A stretch of DNA of 64,000 nt from Oscillatoriaceae cyanobacterium M7585_C2015_266 (GTDB lineage Bacteria > Cyanobacteriota > Cyanobacteriia > Cyanobacteriales > Oscillatoriaceae). Within the stretch, counting starts at the first letter, position 1. Each line of letters begins with the position of its first letter. A program made the translations under genes and the position numbers. The notes beneath the pieces were generated by a model. That model saw only the letters and a program-made list of their open reading frames with translations. It was not told the origin of the DNA and made no database searches. This document shows, one piece after another, positions 45,386-54,777 of the stretch. The stretch lies in contig DVEG01000005.1 in the NCBI GenBank assembly GCA_015295835.1, forward strand, positions 293,081 through 357,080. The letters run 5' to 3'.

Positions 45386-45477
45386 AGCGTGAGCTGACGG
45401 CAAGCATGTAGTTAATAATTGTGATGTGTTATTTTTTGAATAAAATATAACAGGAGCAAAGTTAGTATAGAAAAGCT

Positions 45478-45780
45478 ATGGAACCTAAGAGAATAATTAT
45501 TGTTTTTATAAAATGGTTACAGAATAATCCAGATATTTTTTTGCCGGAGGCTTGGCAAGAATTGCCTGATTTGAATGAAAATTTAGCATTCTGTGACGAT
45601 GATGAACTTTTTCCCATCGCTCACACCCTCAGCAAGTGGTGTGCTAAACATCAACTAGGAGACAAACTTAAACAAGCTGCATTGCAGGTAGATGTAAATG
45701 AATCACATGCAAAAAATTATCTTCAATTGCTTCAGCAAAATATTCAAAAACGATATAATGCTTTTTTAACATCATCCTGA
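45478..45780 (+). CDS. hypothetical small soluble protein
   Basis: This is a 100-aa protein, MEPKRIIIVFIKWLQNNPDI followed by an acidic, helical body (DLNENLAFCDDDELFPIAHT) and KYNAFLTSS-like tail. There is no signal peptide or strong membrane helix, and I do not recognise a domain. The leader contains AACAGGAGCAAAG about 20 nt before the ATG, a possible though distant RBS. It lies between divergent putA and the convergent NAD(P)-binding gene, with no operon partner. Confidence 0.55.
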   Translation: MEPKRIIIVFIKWLQNNPDIFLPEAWQELPDLNENLAFCDDDELFPIAHTLSKWCAKHQLGDKLKQAALQVDVNESHAKNYLQLLQQNIQKRYNAFLTSS

Positions 45781-45832
45781 TATTTAGGTAACATCTATAG
45801 CACCTACAAAAGAAAAAAAATTATTGCTAATT

Positions 45833-46720
45833 TCAAGCTCCTAGATAGCGAATCAAAAATTTTTCTAAAGACTCCATTTTTATATCAAATATTGTTTCTA
45901 AACGTTCTATTTCCTCCGGCGTACAGAAAAATTCATTTGCTAACAATGTCCGAAACGTTCCCAAAGATTTTTGCAATTCAGGATTCAACAGCCCCAATAC
46001 TGCTCTTACTCCATCTAATACAAACAGCGGTATATTAATAATTATCGGTTCCCGTTTGAATATCCGTCCAAAAATTCGGGGAATTTCCTCCCGTGATAAA
46101 ATTTCAGGTCCTCCCACTGCGAAAATTTGATTTTTCGCCGCTGCCACGGTAACTGAATCGACTGCTATTTTTGCTAAATCATCGGTACTGACTACAGATG
46201 AGCGATTTTTTAAGTCTCCAATGCTAAGATAAATTCCTGTTTCGCGAAATCTCTCTGCTAAAGGCAACAAATTGGAGGCCAAACCCGAAGGGCGTAAAAT
46301 TGTGTAATTTAATCCACTTGCTTGGAGATATTTTTCTACTTGCCGCTTGGCTTTGAAAACGGGGGCGTCTTCATAGCCGCGATCGCATCCAAGCACTGAT
46401 ATAAAAACGAAATGTTTGACTCCCTCTTTTTTAGCTGCATCAATCAAATCAATATTAGCACGATAATCTAATTCTTGAGCAGATCCGCTTGTTTCATTCG
46501 AGCCGTGAGAGCTGATAATATACTGGATTCCTTTGCAAGCCTTTTCAATATCTTTTTCGCGCCTTAAATCGCCGATAAAAATTTCAGCTCCTCGATTTTC
46601 CAACTCGGAATAGCGGGAAGTGAACCGTACAAATGCTCGTACTGATTGCTCTCTCTCGCGAATTAATCGCACTACTCGCCGCCCTAATCCACCGGTTGCA
46701 CCTGTTACCAAAAACATCAC
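45833..46720 (-). CDS. NAD(P)-binding NmrA/SDR-like protein
   Basis: This is a 295-aa atypical short-chain dehydrogenase-fold protein with the dinucleotide motif FLVTGATGGLGRRVVRLIRE at residues 3-22. It has LRREKDIEKACKGIQYIISS, HFVFISVLGCDRGYEDAPVF and LNYTILRPSGLASNLLPLAE. The fold is shared with Ycf39 and NmrA-type regulators rather than classical SDR enzymes, since the YxxxK is not seen in its usual place. It may be a redox-sensitive or assembly factor; no substrate can be given. xthA lies 15 bp upstream on the same strand. Confidence 0.8.
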   Translation of the reverse strand: MMFLVTGATGGLGRRVVRLIREREQSVRAFVRFTSRYSELENRGAEIFIGDLRREKDIEKACKGIQYIISSHGSNETSGSAQELDYRANIDLIDAAKKEGVKHFVFISVLGCDRGYEDAPVFKAKRQVEKYLQASGLNYTILRPSGLASNLLPLAERFRETGIYLSIGDLKNRSSVVSTDDLAKIAVDSVTVAAAKNQIFAVGGPEILSREEIPRIFGRIFKREPIIINIPLFVLDGVRAVLGLLNPELQKSLGTFRTLLANEFFCTPEEIERLETIFDIKMESLEKFLIRYLGA

Positions 46721-46735
46721 TTTTACACTCCTTTT

Positions 46736-47518
46736 TTATAACTCTACAATTATCGGTGCATGATCGCTAGGTTTTTCTAATTTTCTCGGAGACTTATCAA
46801 TAATGCAGCTAGTAGCACGCTTATATAAATCAGACGTTAAGTAAATATAGTCTATACGCCAGCCCCAGTTGCGTTGAAAAGCCCCCATGCGATAATCCCA
46901 CCAACTAAAATAACCACCATCAGCAGTAAATTTACGAAACACATCTTCCAATCCTAATTCTAAAATTTTTCGCAAAGCTTGACGCTCAGGCTCCGATGCC
47001 ATTATTTGATCTTTATACTTTTTTGGATCGTGGATATCCCGATCTTCTATAGCAACATTAAAATCGCCACAAACGCACAATTTTTGATTTTTGTCAAGTG
47101 TTTTTTTGAGATATTCCCGGAGAACTTTTAACCATTGTAGCTTATAATTGTATTTATCGCTGCCGACTGCAGAGCCATTGGGAACATAGATATTGACGAT
47201 GCGAAAGCCATTGAGAGTGCCGCTGATTACCCGCTTTTGCTGATCAAAATTAGCCACTTCTGGGCCAATAATTGGCGCAAATCCAGTGCTAACAGCTGTG
47301 AGGGGGGAGCGAGAGGCGAGCGCTACTCCATTATAAGATTTTTGCCCAGAAATGTAAAGGTAATACCCCAAAGCTTCAAAAGGTGAGCGAGGAAAATCAT
47401 GATCAATTACCTTAGTTTCCTGCAAACATAAAACATCTACCGAGTTGGTTTGTAACCAAGTGGTAACATGTTCTAGACGAGAGCGAATTGAATTAACATT
47501 CCAAGTAGCAATTTTCAT
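46736..47518 (-). CDS. xthA: exodeoxyribonuclease III
   Basis: This is a 260-aa endonuclease/exonuclease/phosphatase-fold enzyme that removes 3' blocks and cleaves at AP sites in base-excision repair. All family motifs are visible: KIATWNVNSIRSRLEHV, LCLQETKVIDHDFP (metal Glu), GYYLYISGQKSYNGVALASR, VCGDFNVAIEDRDIHDP (catalytic Asp), GWRIDYIYLTSDLYKRA and the C-terminal KPSDHAPIIVEL (catalytic His). The length is typical. It shares the strand with, and is 15 bp from, the NAD(P)-binding protein gene, likely one transcript. Confidence 0.95.
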   Translation of the reverse strand: MKIATWNVNSIRSRLEHVTTWLQTNSVDVLCLQETKVIDHDFPRSPFEALGYYLYISGQKSYNGVALASRSPLTAVSTGFAPIIGPEVANFDQQKRVISGTLNGFRIVNIYVPNGSAVGSDKYNYKLQWLKVLREYLKKTLDKNQKLCVCGDFNVAIEDRDIHDPKKYKDQIMASEPERQALRKILELGLEDVFRKFTADGGYFSWWDYRMGAFQRNWGWRIDYIYLTSDLYKRATSCIIDKSPRKLEKPSDHAPIIVEL

Positions 47519-47577
47519 ATTTTATAATATAATGAGTAACGGTGTGTAACCATTACTCATTACCTATCATTTTTTGC

Positions 47578-49215
47578 CTAGATTGCGCAATTCAAACTTC
47601 CGGCTTTTTGAGTAAAGCGGAAGTTTTCTTGGTAATCGACAGGGCAGTCAATTACTGTTGGTACTTTTTGAGCCATTGCTTTTTTAATAGTGGGAATCAG
47701 CTCAGCCGTGGATTCGATGCGATAACCTTTTAATCCCATACTTTCGGCTAGTTTGACAAAATCAGGATTATTAAACTTAACAAAAGCCGAGCGACCGAAT
47801 TGATTGTACTGTTTCCACTCAATCAAACCATAGCCGCAGTCATTAAAAATAATTGTTACGAAGGGAGTGCCGACGCGCAGAGCGGTTTCTAGTTCTTGGC
47901 AATTCATCATAAAACCACCGTCACCGGTGACGGCAACGATATTTTTATCAGGGAAGACTAATTTAGCTGCGATCGCGCCTGGTATTGCAATTCCCATTGC
48001 CGCAAAGCCATTAGAAATGATACAAGTATTAGGGCGTTCGCAATGATAGTGACGAGCCATCCACATTTTGTGAGCGCCCACATCACAGATAACAATATCT
48101 TCTGGTGCCATTACTTGTCGTAAATCGTAAATCAATTTTTGCGGCTTTATTGGGAATCCGGTATCATTAGCATACTGTTCATAATCTGCTCGGATTTCAT
48201 CCCGTAATCCCAGAGCATATGGTTCAGGTTTACCATGGCGATTTGCCCGTTTCAAAATTTCTAGAAGCGAATCAGAAATATCTCCGACAACTTCAATTAT
48301 TGGGATATAACTGCTATCTACTTCTGCATGAGTTGCTGCGATATGTAGGATAGGAATTTTCCCATCTTTATTCCATTTTTTAGGTGAATATTCAATCAAA
48401 TCATAACCAATAGCAATTACCAGATCAGTATTGTCAAAACCACAATTGATATAATCGCGTTGCTGCAAACCTACTGCCCAAAGAGCCAAAGGATGAGTAT
48501 AGGGAATAGCTCCCTTACCCATAAAAGTATTAGCAACAGGAATATTCAGACGCGAAGCGAATTCAGTCAAAGCAGCACTAGCATTAGCTCGGATAGCGCC
48601 ATTTCCTACTAAAATAAGAGGATTTTTAGCTTCAGAAATTACCTCTGCTGCGTGTTCAATACTACGCAAAGAAGCATAAGTTTTTTCTAGGTCCCCTTTG
48701 CTTAGTGGTTCACCGGTAACAGGCATAGCTGCAATATTTTCTGGCACATCAATATGAACAGCACCGGGTTTTTCCGTCTGAGCGCGTTTAAAAGCGCGGC
48801 GAACCAATTCAGGGGTGATGCTGGGGCGGACGAGCTGAGCGTTCCATTTAGTAACGGGGGCGAACATAGCTACTAAATCTAAGTACTGGTGGGATTCAAT
48901 ATGCATACGATCAGTACCCACCTGCCCGGTAATTGCCACGAGGGGAGCACCGTCTAGGTTGGCATCAGCTACGCCGGTCATCAGGTTAGTGGCACCTGGG
49001 CCAAGGGTAGACAGACATACACCTGCTTGCCCGGTTAAGCGACCGTAGACATCAGCCATGAAAGCTGCGCCTTGTTCGTGACGAACTGTGATAAATTGAA
49101 TGGAAGAATTTTGCAGTGCTTCTAAAACGTGCAGGTTTTCTTCTCCTGGCAATCCGAAAATATAGCGCACTCCTTCGTTTTCGAGGCAGCGCACTAGCAG
49201 TTCTGCGGTGTTCAT
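47578..49215 (-). CDS. 2-oxoglutarate decarboxylase (ThDP enzyme, IlvB-like)
   Basis: This is a 545-aa thiamine-diphosphate enzyme annotated in many genomes as acetolactate synthase large subunit. Motifs: FGLPGEENLHVLEALQNS, catalytic Glu in ITVRHEQGAAFMADVYGRL, CLSTLGPGATNLMTGVADAN and the ThDP/Mg site VTGDGGFMMNCQELETALRV...NDCGYGLI. Its partner gene just upstream (76 bp) encodes succinate-semialdehyde dehydrogenase. This pair is the known cyanobacterial bypass that replaces 2-oxoglutarate dehydrogenase: decarboxylation of 2-oxoglutarate to succinic semialdehyde, then oxidation to succinate (Synechococcus PCC 7002 A2770/A2771). Assignment as 2-OG decarboxylase rather than acetolactate synthase rests on that pairing. 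Confidence 0.88.
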   Translation of the reverse strand: MNTAELLVRCLENEGVRYIFGLPGEENLHVLEALQNSSIQFITVRHEQGAAFMADVYGRLTGQAGVCLSTLGPGATNLMTGVADANLDGAPLVAITGQVGTDRMHIESHQYLDLVAMFAPVTKWNAQLVRPSITPELVRRAFKRAQTEKPGAVHIDVPENIAAMPVTGEPLSKGDLEKTYASLRSIEHAAEVISEAKNPLILVGNGAIRANASAALTEFASRLNIPVANTFMGKGAIPYTHPLALWAVGLQQRDYINCGFDNTDLVIAIGYDLIEYSPKKWNKDGKIPILHIAATHAEVDSSYIPIIEVVGDISDSLLEILKRANRHGKPEPYALGLRDEIRADYEQYANDTGFPIKPQKLIYDLRQVMAPEDIVICDVGAHKMWMARHYHCERPNTCIISNGFAAMGIAIPGAIAAKLVFPDKNIVAVTGDGGFMMNCQELETALRVGTPFVTIIFNDCGYGLIEWKQYNQFGRSAFVKFNNPDFVKLAESMGLKGYRIESTAELIPTIKKAMAQKVPTVIDCPVDYQENFRFTQKAGSLNCAI

Positions 49216-49291
49216 TTTTGCGATTTATTTGAACTCTACAATTGTTTTGAGATTTTGAATGCAAGAGGTAGATTAGTCTTGCATGCAAAAG

Positions 49292-50659
49292 TTATTTCAC
49301 CCACACAGTTTTGATATTGACAAATTCGTGAATTCCTTGGATGCTTAATTCCCTACCATACCCAGAACGTTTGATGCCACCAAAGGGCAGGCGGGGATCG
49401 GATTTAACCATGCCGTTGATGAAGACGGCACCAGCTTCTATTTCGTCTATAAAGCGATCGCGTTCAGCTTCGTCATTGGTCCAAGCACTAGCTCCCAGAC
49501 CGAAAGGACTGTTGTTGGCCAGTGCGATCGCCTCATCGATATCAGCAACCCTGAACAATAGTGCTACTGGCCCAAAAAATTCTTCAGTAAAAGCCGGCGA
49601 ATCAATCGATAAATCTGTCAGAATCGTGGGTGGATAGAAATTACCTTTGCGATCAGATAATGGCTTTCCCCCTATTAACACACGTGCACCCTTTTGAATA
49701 CAATTTTGAACTTGGCTGTCTAGCTCCTTGAGAATGTCTGGGGTAGCTAAGGGGCCAATATCTGTTTTATCATCCATTGGATCGCCGATTTGTAAAGCTT
49801 TAAATTTTTCTACAAATCGTTGCTCAAATTCATCTGCGATCGCATTAGCGACGATAAAGCGTTTTGCCGCAATACAGGATTGGCCATTATTAATAGTGCG
49901 AGCTATTGTTGCCGTAGCCACAGCCGCTTCAAGATCAGCCGAAGGCATTACGATAAAAGGATCGCTACCTCCCAATTCTAAGACAGTTTTTTTAATTTGT
50001 TTACCTGCTACAGATGCCAGACTCATGCCGGCGTGTTCGCTGCCGGTTAGGGTTGCGGCTTTGACGCGAGCGTCAGCCACTATATCGGCCACTTTTTCGG
50101 AACCGATTAGTAAAGTTTGAAATACTCCTTTTGGAAAACCGGCTTGCAGGAAAATTTCTTCTATTGCCAAAGCGCATTGTGGCACATTTGATGCGTGCTT
50201 AAGTAAGCCGACATTTCCTGCCATCAGTGCTGGTGCGGCAAAGCGGAAGACTTGCCAAAAGGGGAAATTCCACGGCATGACGGCAAGAATTACTCCTAGA
50301 GGTTGGTAGCGGATCAAGCTGTGGCTGGCGTCGGTTTGCACGGGGGTGTCGGCGAGAAAGTCAGCGGCGTTGTCTGCGTAGTAGCGACAGACTAGGGCAC
50401 ATTTTTCTATTTCGGCGAGCGCTGATTTCAGGGTTTTCCCCATTTCTAGAGTGATCAGTTTGCCGAATTTTTCTTTTTTTTGCTCTAAAATTTCTGCTGC
50501 TGCTTTCATCCATACCGCTCTTTCTGGTATTGAGACGCGCCGATAGGTTCTAAATGCCTTTTGTGCTTGCTCTAGTTTTTCTTCTATCTCTGTATTGGTT
50601 AGCGGCTCAAAGGTTTTTATTATTTCTCCTGTTGCTGGGTTTATCGTTGCGATCGCCAT
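49292..50659 (-). CDS. succinate-semialdehyde dehydrogenase (NAD(P)+)
   Basis: This is a 455-aa aldehyde dehydrogenase. The family markers are ATINPATGEIIKTFEPLTNT at the start, VMPWNFPFWQVFRFAAPALM, LTGSEHAGMSLASVAGKQIK, the catalytic Glu in TVLELGGSDPFIVMPSAD and catalytic Cys in NNGQSCIAAKRFIVA. FFGPVALLFRVADIDEAIAL and LPFGGIKRSGYGREL are near the C-terminus. It is the upstream gene of the 2-oxoglutarate decarboxylase pair and oxidises succinic semialdehyde to succinate. A gabD-like role in the GABA shunt is also possible. An 170-bp leader with one HIP1 site precedes it. Confidence 0.9.
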   Translation of the reverse strand: MAIATINPATGEIIKTFEPLTNTEIEEKLEQAQKAFRTYRRVSIPERAVWMKAAAEILEQKKEKFGKLITLEMGKTLKSALAEIEKCALVCRYYADNAADFLADTPVQTDASHSLIRYQPLGVILAVMPWNFPFWQVFRFAAPALMAGNVGLLKHASNVPQCALAIEEIFLQAGFPKGVFQTLLIGSEKVADIVADARVKAATLTGSEHAGMSLASVAGKQIKKTVLELGGSDPFIVMPSADLEAAVATATIARTINNGQSCIAAKRFIVANAIADEFEQRFVEKFKALQIGDPMDDKTDIGPLATPDILKELDSQVQNCIQKGARVLIGGKPLSDRKGNFYPPTILTDLSIDSPAFTEEFFGPVALLFRVADIDEAIALANNSPFGLGASAWTNDEAERDRFIDEIEAGAVFINGMVKSDPRLPFGGIKRSGYGRELSIQGIHEFVNIKTVWVK

Positions 50660-50828
50660 TTTAACTCCAATGAATAGGAAATAAAATCATTTACCAGATA
50701 AGAAAAGCGATTAGCTTGCGCTGCAGCGCACTTGAAGCGATCGCCTTTTCTAGTAAAATAATTTATAATTTAGTTATGTTCTGGCATTACCTATTTTATG
50801 ATCTCCTTTATATAATGTTACTTTTGTG

Positions 50829-53147
50829 TTAACTCTTGACTGCATTTGTTTCGTAATTTTGAGGGGGAGCCATAGGATAGCGCCGATAGTAACCGTTGAT
50901 AGTATAGTCAGGAGCCCTGTTAGCTACAATGCCTAAAATAGGAGTGCCAGCAGATTGCAAACCTTCAAGGGCTTGCTGGAATTCGGAGCGTTCAGTTTGA
51001 GCAATGCCTACAACTAAGAGGATGCCATTAGTATTGGTAGCCAGGAGGGAAGCATCTGCCAAACCTAACAAAGGCGGAGTGTCGTAGATAATTAGGTCGA
51101 ATTCAGTTTGCCACTGCGCCATGAGAGCTTGCATTTTTTTGGAGGAGAGGATTCTGAGTGGATCTGAGGTGATGGAACCAGCGCTTAAGACGTAAAGATT
51201 TTCTTCAAAGCGCGATCGCTGAATTACTTCGCTTGGAGTTTGGTTAGTAGTGATTAGCTCAGTGAGACCTGGGGCGAGCGGCAGACCGAATTTAGCGTGG
51301 ACTTGAGGCCAGCGCAAGTCAGCATCTACGAGCAGAACACGTTGACCCATAGCAGCTGCAGCCAAAGCCAGGTTGACTGCGATCGTAGACTTGCCGTCAC
51401 CTGGGGCAGCGGAACTGATAGTGAGGGAGCGGATGGGGTTACCGCCACTGAGGAGGCGGAGATTAGCATTGAGAGAGCGAAAAGCTTCTGAGAAAGGTGA
51501 AGCTGCCAAATGCTGAACATCAAAAGTTCCGCGAGAATCGACGATTGGCAGAGAGGCAGGGAGTTGCAGAGCGCGATCGCTTAGAGGAATCACCCCCAAC
51601 AGCGGCCACCTGCTTGCATCCTTGACATCATCAGACGAGTGGAAGACATTATTGAGGCGTTCAGCCAGAATTGCCGCCCCCAGCCCCAACATCAACCCTA
51701 ACATAGCACCCATAATTACATTTATAAACAATTTCGGAGAAGCTTTTATTAACTTACCATCTTGATTGCGTGGAATTTTTGGAGTCTTGATATCCTCCAT
51801 CAATTCCCAAGGAATATCTTCCTTCGCCGCCTCCACCCGCAAAGCTTCTCTTTGAGCCAAAAGTTGGTTAAAAGTATTAGTAGCCACCCCTAAGTCCCTC
51901 TGCAGATCCGTAAACTCGCGGACAATCCTGGGAAATTCTTCAACCTGTTGATTAATTCGATTTTTAGCAATCTGAACAGCTGCCATGCGAATTTCTGCCA
52001 GATCTATTGTATTTTGAGTTTGGATTAGCTGCTGGAGAGTATTGAAGCGGATACTATCTTGAAAAGGAAAACTGCGCGGATCTATTCCGCCTAAGTTACT
52101 GCCCAAGACACGCTGAGCTTCTTCCCTTATCAGGGGAAGAATTCGATTTCGTTGCTCTATTAGAATCTGAAGATTAGGGCTATTTTCCGTAAATCGAACT
52201 TGCTCAAGAGCAATCCTAGTTTCTACATCTCGAAGCTGATTTAACAACAGTTGATAACGCGGTGCTTGAGTCAGCACTGAAGCAGCTAATGCAACATTAG
52301 GATTTATACCGAGCTGGTTTTGCAGATTGAGCAACAGTACCTTTTGCTGATTCAGTTGAGTTTGAAATTCTAATTCCTGGTTTTCCAGACTACTATATTG
52401 CAGAGCCAATTGTTGACCTTGAACTGCAGGATCAATTAACTTGTACTGCTGTCGAAACTGTTGCAGCTGCTTCTGCAAATCATCCACGCGCTGTCTGAAC
52501 TGAGGGATTTGCTTATCAATAAATTGAATTGCTTGGCGATTTTTTGTTTGTCTTTGATTAAGACTGTAATCGAGATACCCTTTCGCCACTTGTTCTAAAA
52601 CAAACTGAACCTTTTCCGGATCTTTATCTGTGTAACTTACTTGTATTATCTTTGTTTTTCTCAGCTGATTAATCTCTAAGGTTGGCGTTTTACCTTTTCC
52701 TCCAAAAAGTGCTTCGTAATCAATATCACCATATCTTGCTTGCAGTTGCTGTATAATTGGAGTCATTACTTTACGACTTCGCAACACTTCAAGCTGGCTG
52801 TCGTAGTCTAAACTGCCGCTATCTCCGACTGAACCTAAGCCAAGGTTTTGAGCCAGTGAAGATAGTCCAGATGCTCCTTGTCCCGACACAGGCTCTACCA
52901 GAATCTCAAACTTACCTTTATACGTTGGCGTTTGATTCACATTCGAAAACAAAACTGCTGCTGTCACTGTTGTGGCAATTCCAGCGATTAAAACAGCTCG
53001 GCGACTAATAATACCCCAGATTTGCCCTAAATTCAGCTCATCTTCTTCTTGTTCTGGTAGCTCACCTGCATAGAGTGGCTGAAATTGCTGAAATTGGTTA
53101 CTATTGACTTGCAGCGATGACAGCGGATAATTTCGTGCAGTCTCCAT
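50829..53147 (-). CDS. polysaccharide co-polymerase / tyrosine autokinase (Wzc-like)
   Basis: This is a 772-aa BY-kinase. Residues 35-75 carry the first membrane helix (ISRRAVLIAGIATTVTAAVL), then a Wzz-type chain-length domain with a long coiled coil (about 190-440), and a second helix (about 480-497). The C-terminal kinase has Walker A PGDGKSTIAVNLALAAAAM (about 600), Walker A' VLLVDADLRWP and Walker B LIIYDTPPLLGLADAS. The tail bears a tyrosine cluster (DYTINGYYRRYP, QNYET) for autophosphorylation. It drives chain length and export of surface polysaccharide. The next gene is the matching Wza-like exporter, 83 bp upstream on the same strand. Confidence 0.94.
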   Translation of the reverse strand: METARNYPLSSLQVNSNQFQQFQPLYAGELPEQEEDELNLGQIWGIISRRAVLIAGIATTVTAAVLFSNVNQTPTYKGKFEILVEPVSGQGASGLSSLAQNLGLGSVGDSGSLDYDSQLEVLRSRKVMTPIIQQLQARYGDIDYEALFGGKGKTPTLEINQLRKTKIIQVSYTDKDPEKVQFVLEQVAKGYLDYSLNQRQTKNRQAIQFIDKQIPQFRQRVDDLQKQLQQFRQQYKLIDPAVQGQQLALQYSSLENQELEFQTQLNQQKVLLLNLQNQLGINPNVALAASVLTQAPRYQLLLNQLRDVETRIALEQVRFTENSPNLQILIEQRNRILPLIREEAQRVLGSNLGGIDPRSFPFQDSIRFNTLQQLIQTQNTIDLAEIRMAAVQIAKNRINQQVEEFPRIVREFTDLQRDLGVATNTFNQLLAQREALRVEAAKEDIPWELMEDIKTPKIPRNQDGKLIKASPKLFINVIMGAMLGLMLGLGAAILAERLNNVFHSSDDVKDASRWPLLGVIPLSDRALQLPASLPIVDSRGTFDVQHLAASPFSEAFRSLNANLRLLSGGNPIRSLTISSAAPGDGKSTIAVNLALAAAAMGQRVLLVDADLRWPQVHAKFGLPLAPGLTELITTNQTPSEVIQRSRFEENLYVLSAGSITSDPLRILSSKKMQALMAQWQTEFDLIIYDTPPLLGLADASLLATNTNGILLVVGIAQTERSEFQQALEGLQSAGTPILGIVANRAPDYTINGYYRRYPMAPPQNYETNAVKS

Positions 53148-53230
53148 CTTGACTCCTATTTGTTTTTTATAAGGCGTATTCTAAGCAATATTTATAGTAA
53201 ATGCTGTGGTAAACAAAACCTCCTCTATGC

Positions 53231-54688
53231 TTAGCGCAAGAGTCTGAAAAAGTTAAACAGAGAGAATATTCCGCCCAAAGGACTCAGAATTGTTCCTAGG
53301 GTATCAGAAAGCCTGGCCAAATTCGAGCGTCCTACGACGATTACGTCATTGTTCCGCAGTGAGGGATTGGTTTCTTCGTTGAGTTTTTGAGAAAAGTCAA
53401 CAGTTATAATTCGGCGAGAAACCGTGCCATTCGGGTTGAGGCGAATCAGTTCTACTTCGCTTTTGCGGGCGCGCTGATTGTTAAATCCCCCAGCTGCTAA
53501 TAGGGCTTGGTTTAAGGATGTGTTGGGTGGCACGGCTACAGCACCGGGTCTAACTACTTCGCCAACAATATTAACTGTAATCTTCTCTGGAGAAAAACTT
53601 GCACTTGCTATTTCAGGGGCTTCTGTCAAGTCTATATTTTCTGCTGGTGGTACTATGACTGTATCTCCCTGATCTAAGATTATGTCTTGGCTGAGATCAC
53701 CTGCTTGTAGGAGCTGCCAAAGATCTACGTCAATTACTTGTTCTGAGCCGATTTTAGTGGTCCGCCGCACTTGCACGCGCCGAATATCTGCCAATTGTGT
53801 AATTCCTCCTGCTGTTTGTATTGCCCGAGTGACGGTAACTAATCCTAGTTGGATGCCTTTGTCATCGACTCGTTGGATGGTGTATGAACCCGGACGATTG
53901 ACTTCGCCGACGATCGCAATATTTAAAGGTCGAGTCGGATCTCCTGATATGCTAGTGCTTGATAATTGAACCGCATCGCCTCGGTTAACAATTGTTGAAG
54001 TGGGGACGAATATTGTATCTCCATCCCGCAAGGGAACATCTTGACACAAGTCTCCTGTCTGTAACAATTCCCAAAGATTTACAATTTGTTCTGGTCCTGA
54101 TCTTTGGGTTCGACGTAGCTGAACCCGTCGTAGATCTGCTGATTGGGTAATACCACCCGCAGCTTGAAGGGCTGTCGTTATTGTCGGAATTTGAGTGCCT
54201 TCTTTATCATCTCCTCTTCCAATCTGGGAAATAGCGTAGGTGCCGGGGCGATTTACTTCTCCTGCTACTGCTACTTTCAGAGGACGCGGTCTTACTAGAG
54301 TTATAGTAATTAGGTCGGGGCGTTGTATGTAGGTGGAATATTCCTTGCCAATGGCGCTCGCTGCTTGTTTTAAGTCCATGCCTTGGACGTAGACGCTGCC
54401 TACCAGAGACAAGTTTACTGTTCCATCTACCAGTACCTGGTATTCTCGACTATATTCTGGCACGTTAAATATATCGACTTGGATGCGATCGCCTGGACCT
54501 AGCGTATATGCTTCTGGCAGTTGAGTGCGATCGCATTCTCTTTGCGGTGTCTCTGTCGTCAAGCTTGGAATCTGAGCCTTAGCGGGTAGCAAGTAGGTGA
54601 ATACCATTAGGGCTGATATTGTTAAACTGATTGCAGTTTGTATCTGGTTTTGCTTTAATCTTTGACTCCTTGCGATATGGTAACTCAT
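53231..54688 (-). CDS. polysaccharide export outer-membrane protein (Wza/OPX family)
   Basis: This is a 485-aa outer-membrane polysaccharide exporter. A basic N-terminus and hydrophobic segment (QTAISLTISALMVFTYLLPA, about 17-36) form a signal peptide ending in AKA. The Poly_export domain begins at about 60 (LGPGDRIQVDIFNVPEYSRE), followed by three SLBB-type repeats (VAVAGEVNRPGTYAISQIGR, IAIVGEVNRPGSYTIQRV, VNIVGEVVRPGAVAVPPNTS). The lack of a lipobox Cys differs from E. coli Wza. It pairs with the downstream Wzc-like autokinase in one operon and forms the periplasm-spanning channel. Confidence 0.93.
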   Translation of the reverse strand: MSYHIARSQRLKQNQIQTAISLTISALMVFTYLLPAKAQIPSLTTETPQRECDRTQLPEAYTLGPGDRIQVDIFNVPEYSREYQVLVDGTVNLSLVGSVYVQGMDLKQAASAIGKEYSTYIQRPDLITITLVRPRPLKVAVAGEVNRPGTYAISQIGRGDDKEGTQIPTITTALQAAGGITQSADLRRVQLRRTQRSGPEQIVNLWELLQTGDLCQDVPLRDGDTIFVPTSTIVNRGDAVQLSSTSISGDPTRPLNIAIVGEVNRPGSYTIQRVDDKGIQLGLVTVTRAIQTAGGITQLADIRRVQVRRTTKIGSEQVIDVDLWQLLQAGDLSQDIILDQGDTVIVPPAENIDLTEAPEIASASFSPEKITVNIVGEVVRPGAVAVPPNTSLNQALLAAGGFNNQRARKSEVELIRLNPNGTVSRRIITVDFSQKLNEETNPSLRNNDVIVVGRSNLARLSDTLGTILSPLGGIFSLFNFFRLLR

Positions 54689-54740
54689 AGATTTTCGATA
54701 CCTAACTTTTATTTTTAATATTGATTTTATCTACTCCAAG

Positions 54741-54755
54741 AGAAACCTGGTTTCT
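54741..54755. repeat. AGAAACC-T-GGTTTCT palindrome
   Basis: This perfect 7-bp inverted repeat lies 23 bp past the dehydratase stop. It is a short copy of the AGAAACCGGGTTTCT hairpin family seen at three other intergenic sites. Confidence 0.6.
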
Positions 54756-54777
54756 GGCATACTGCGCTCGCATTTAT

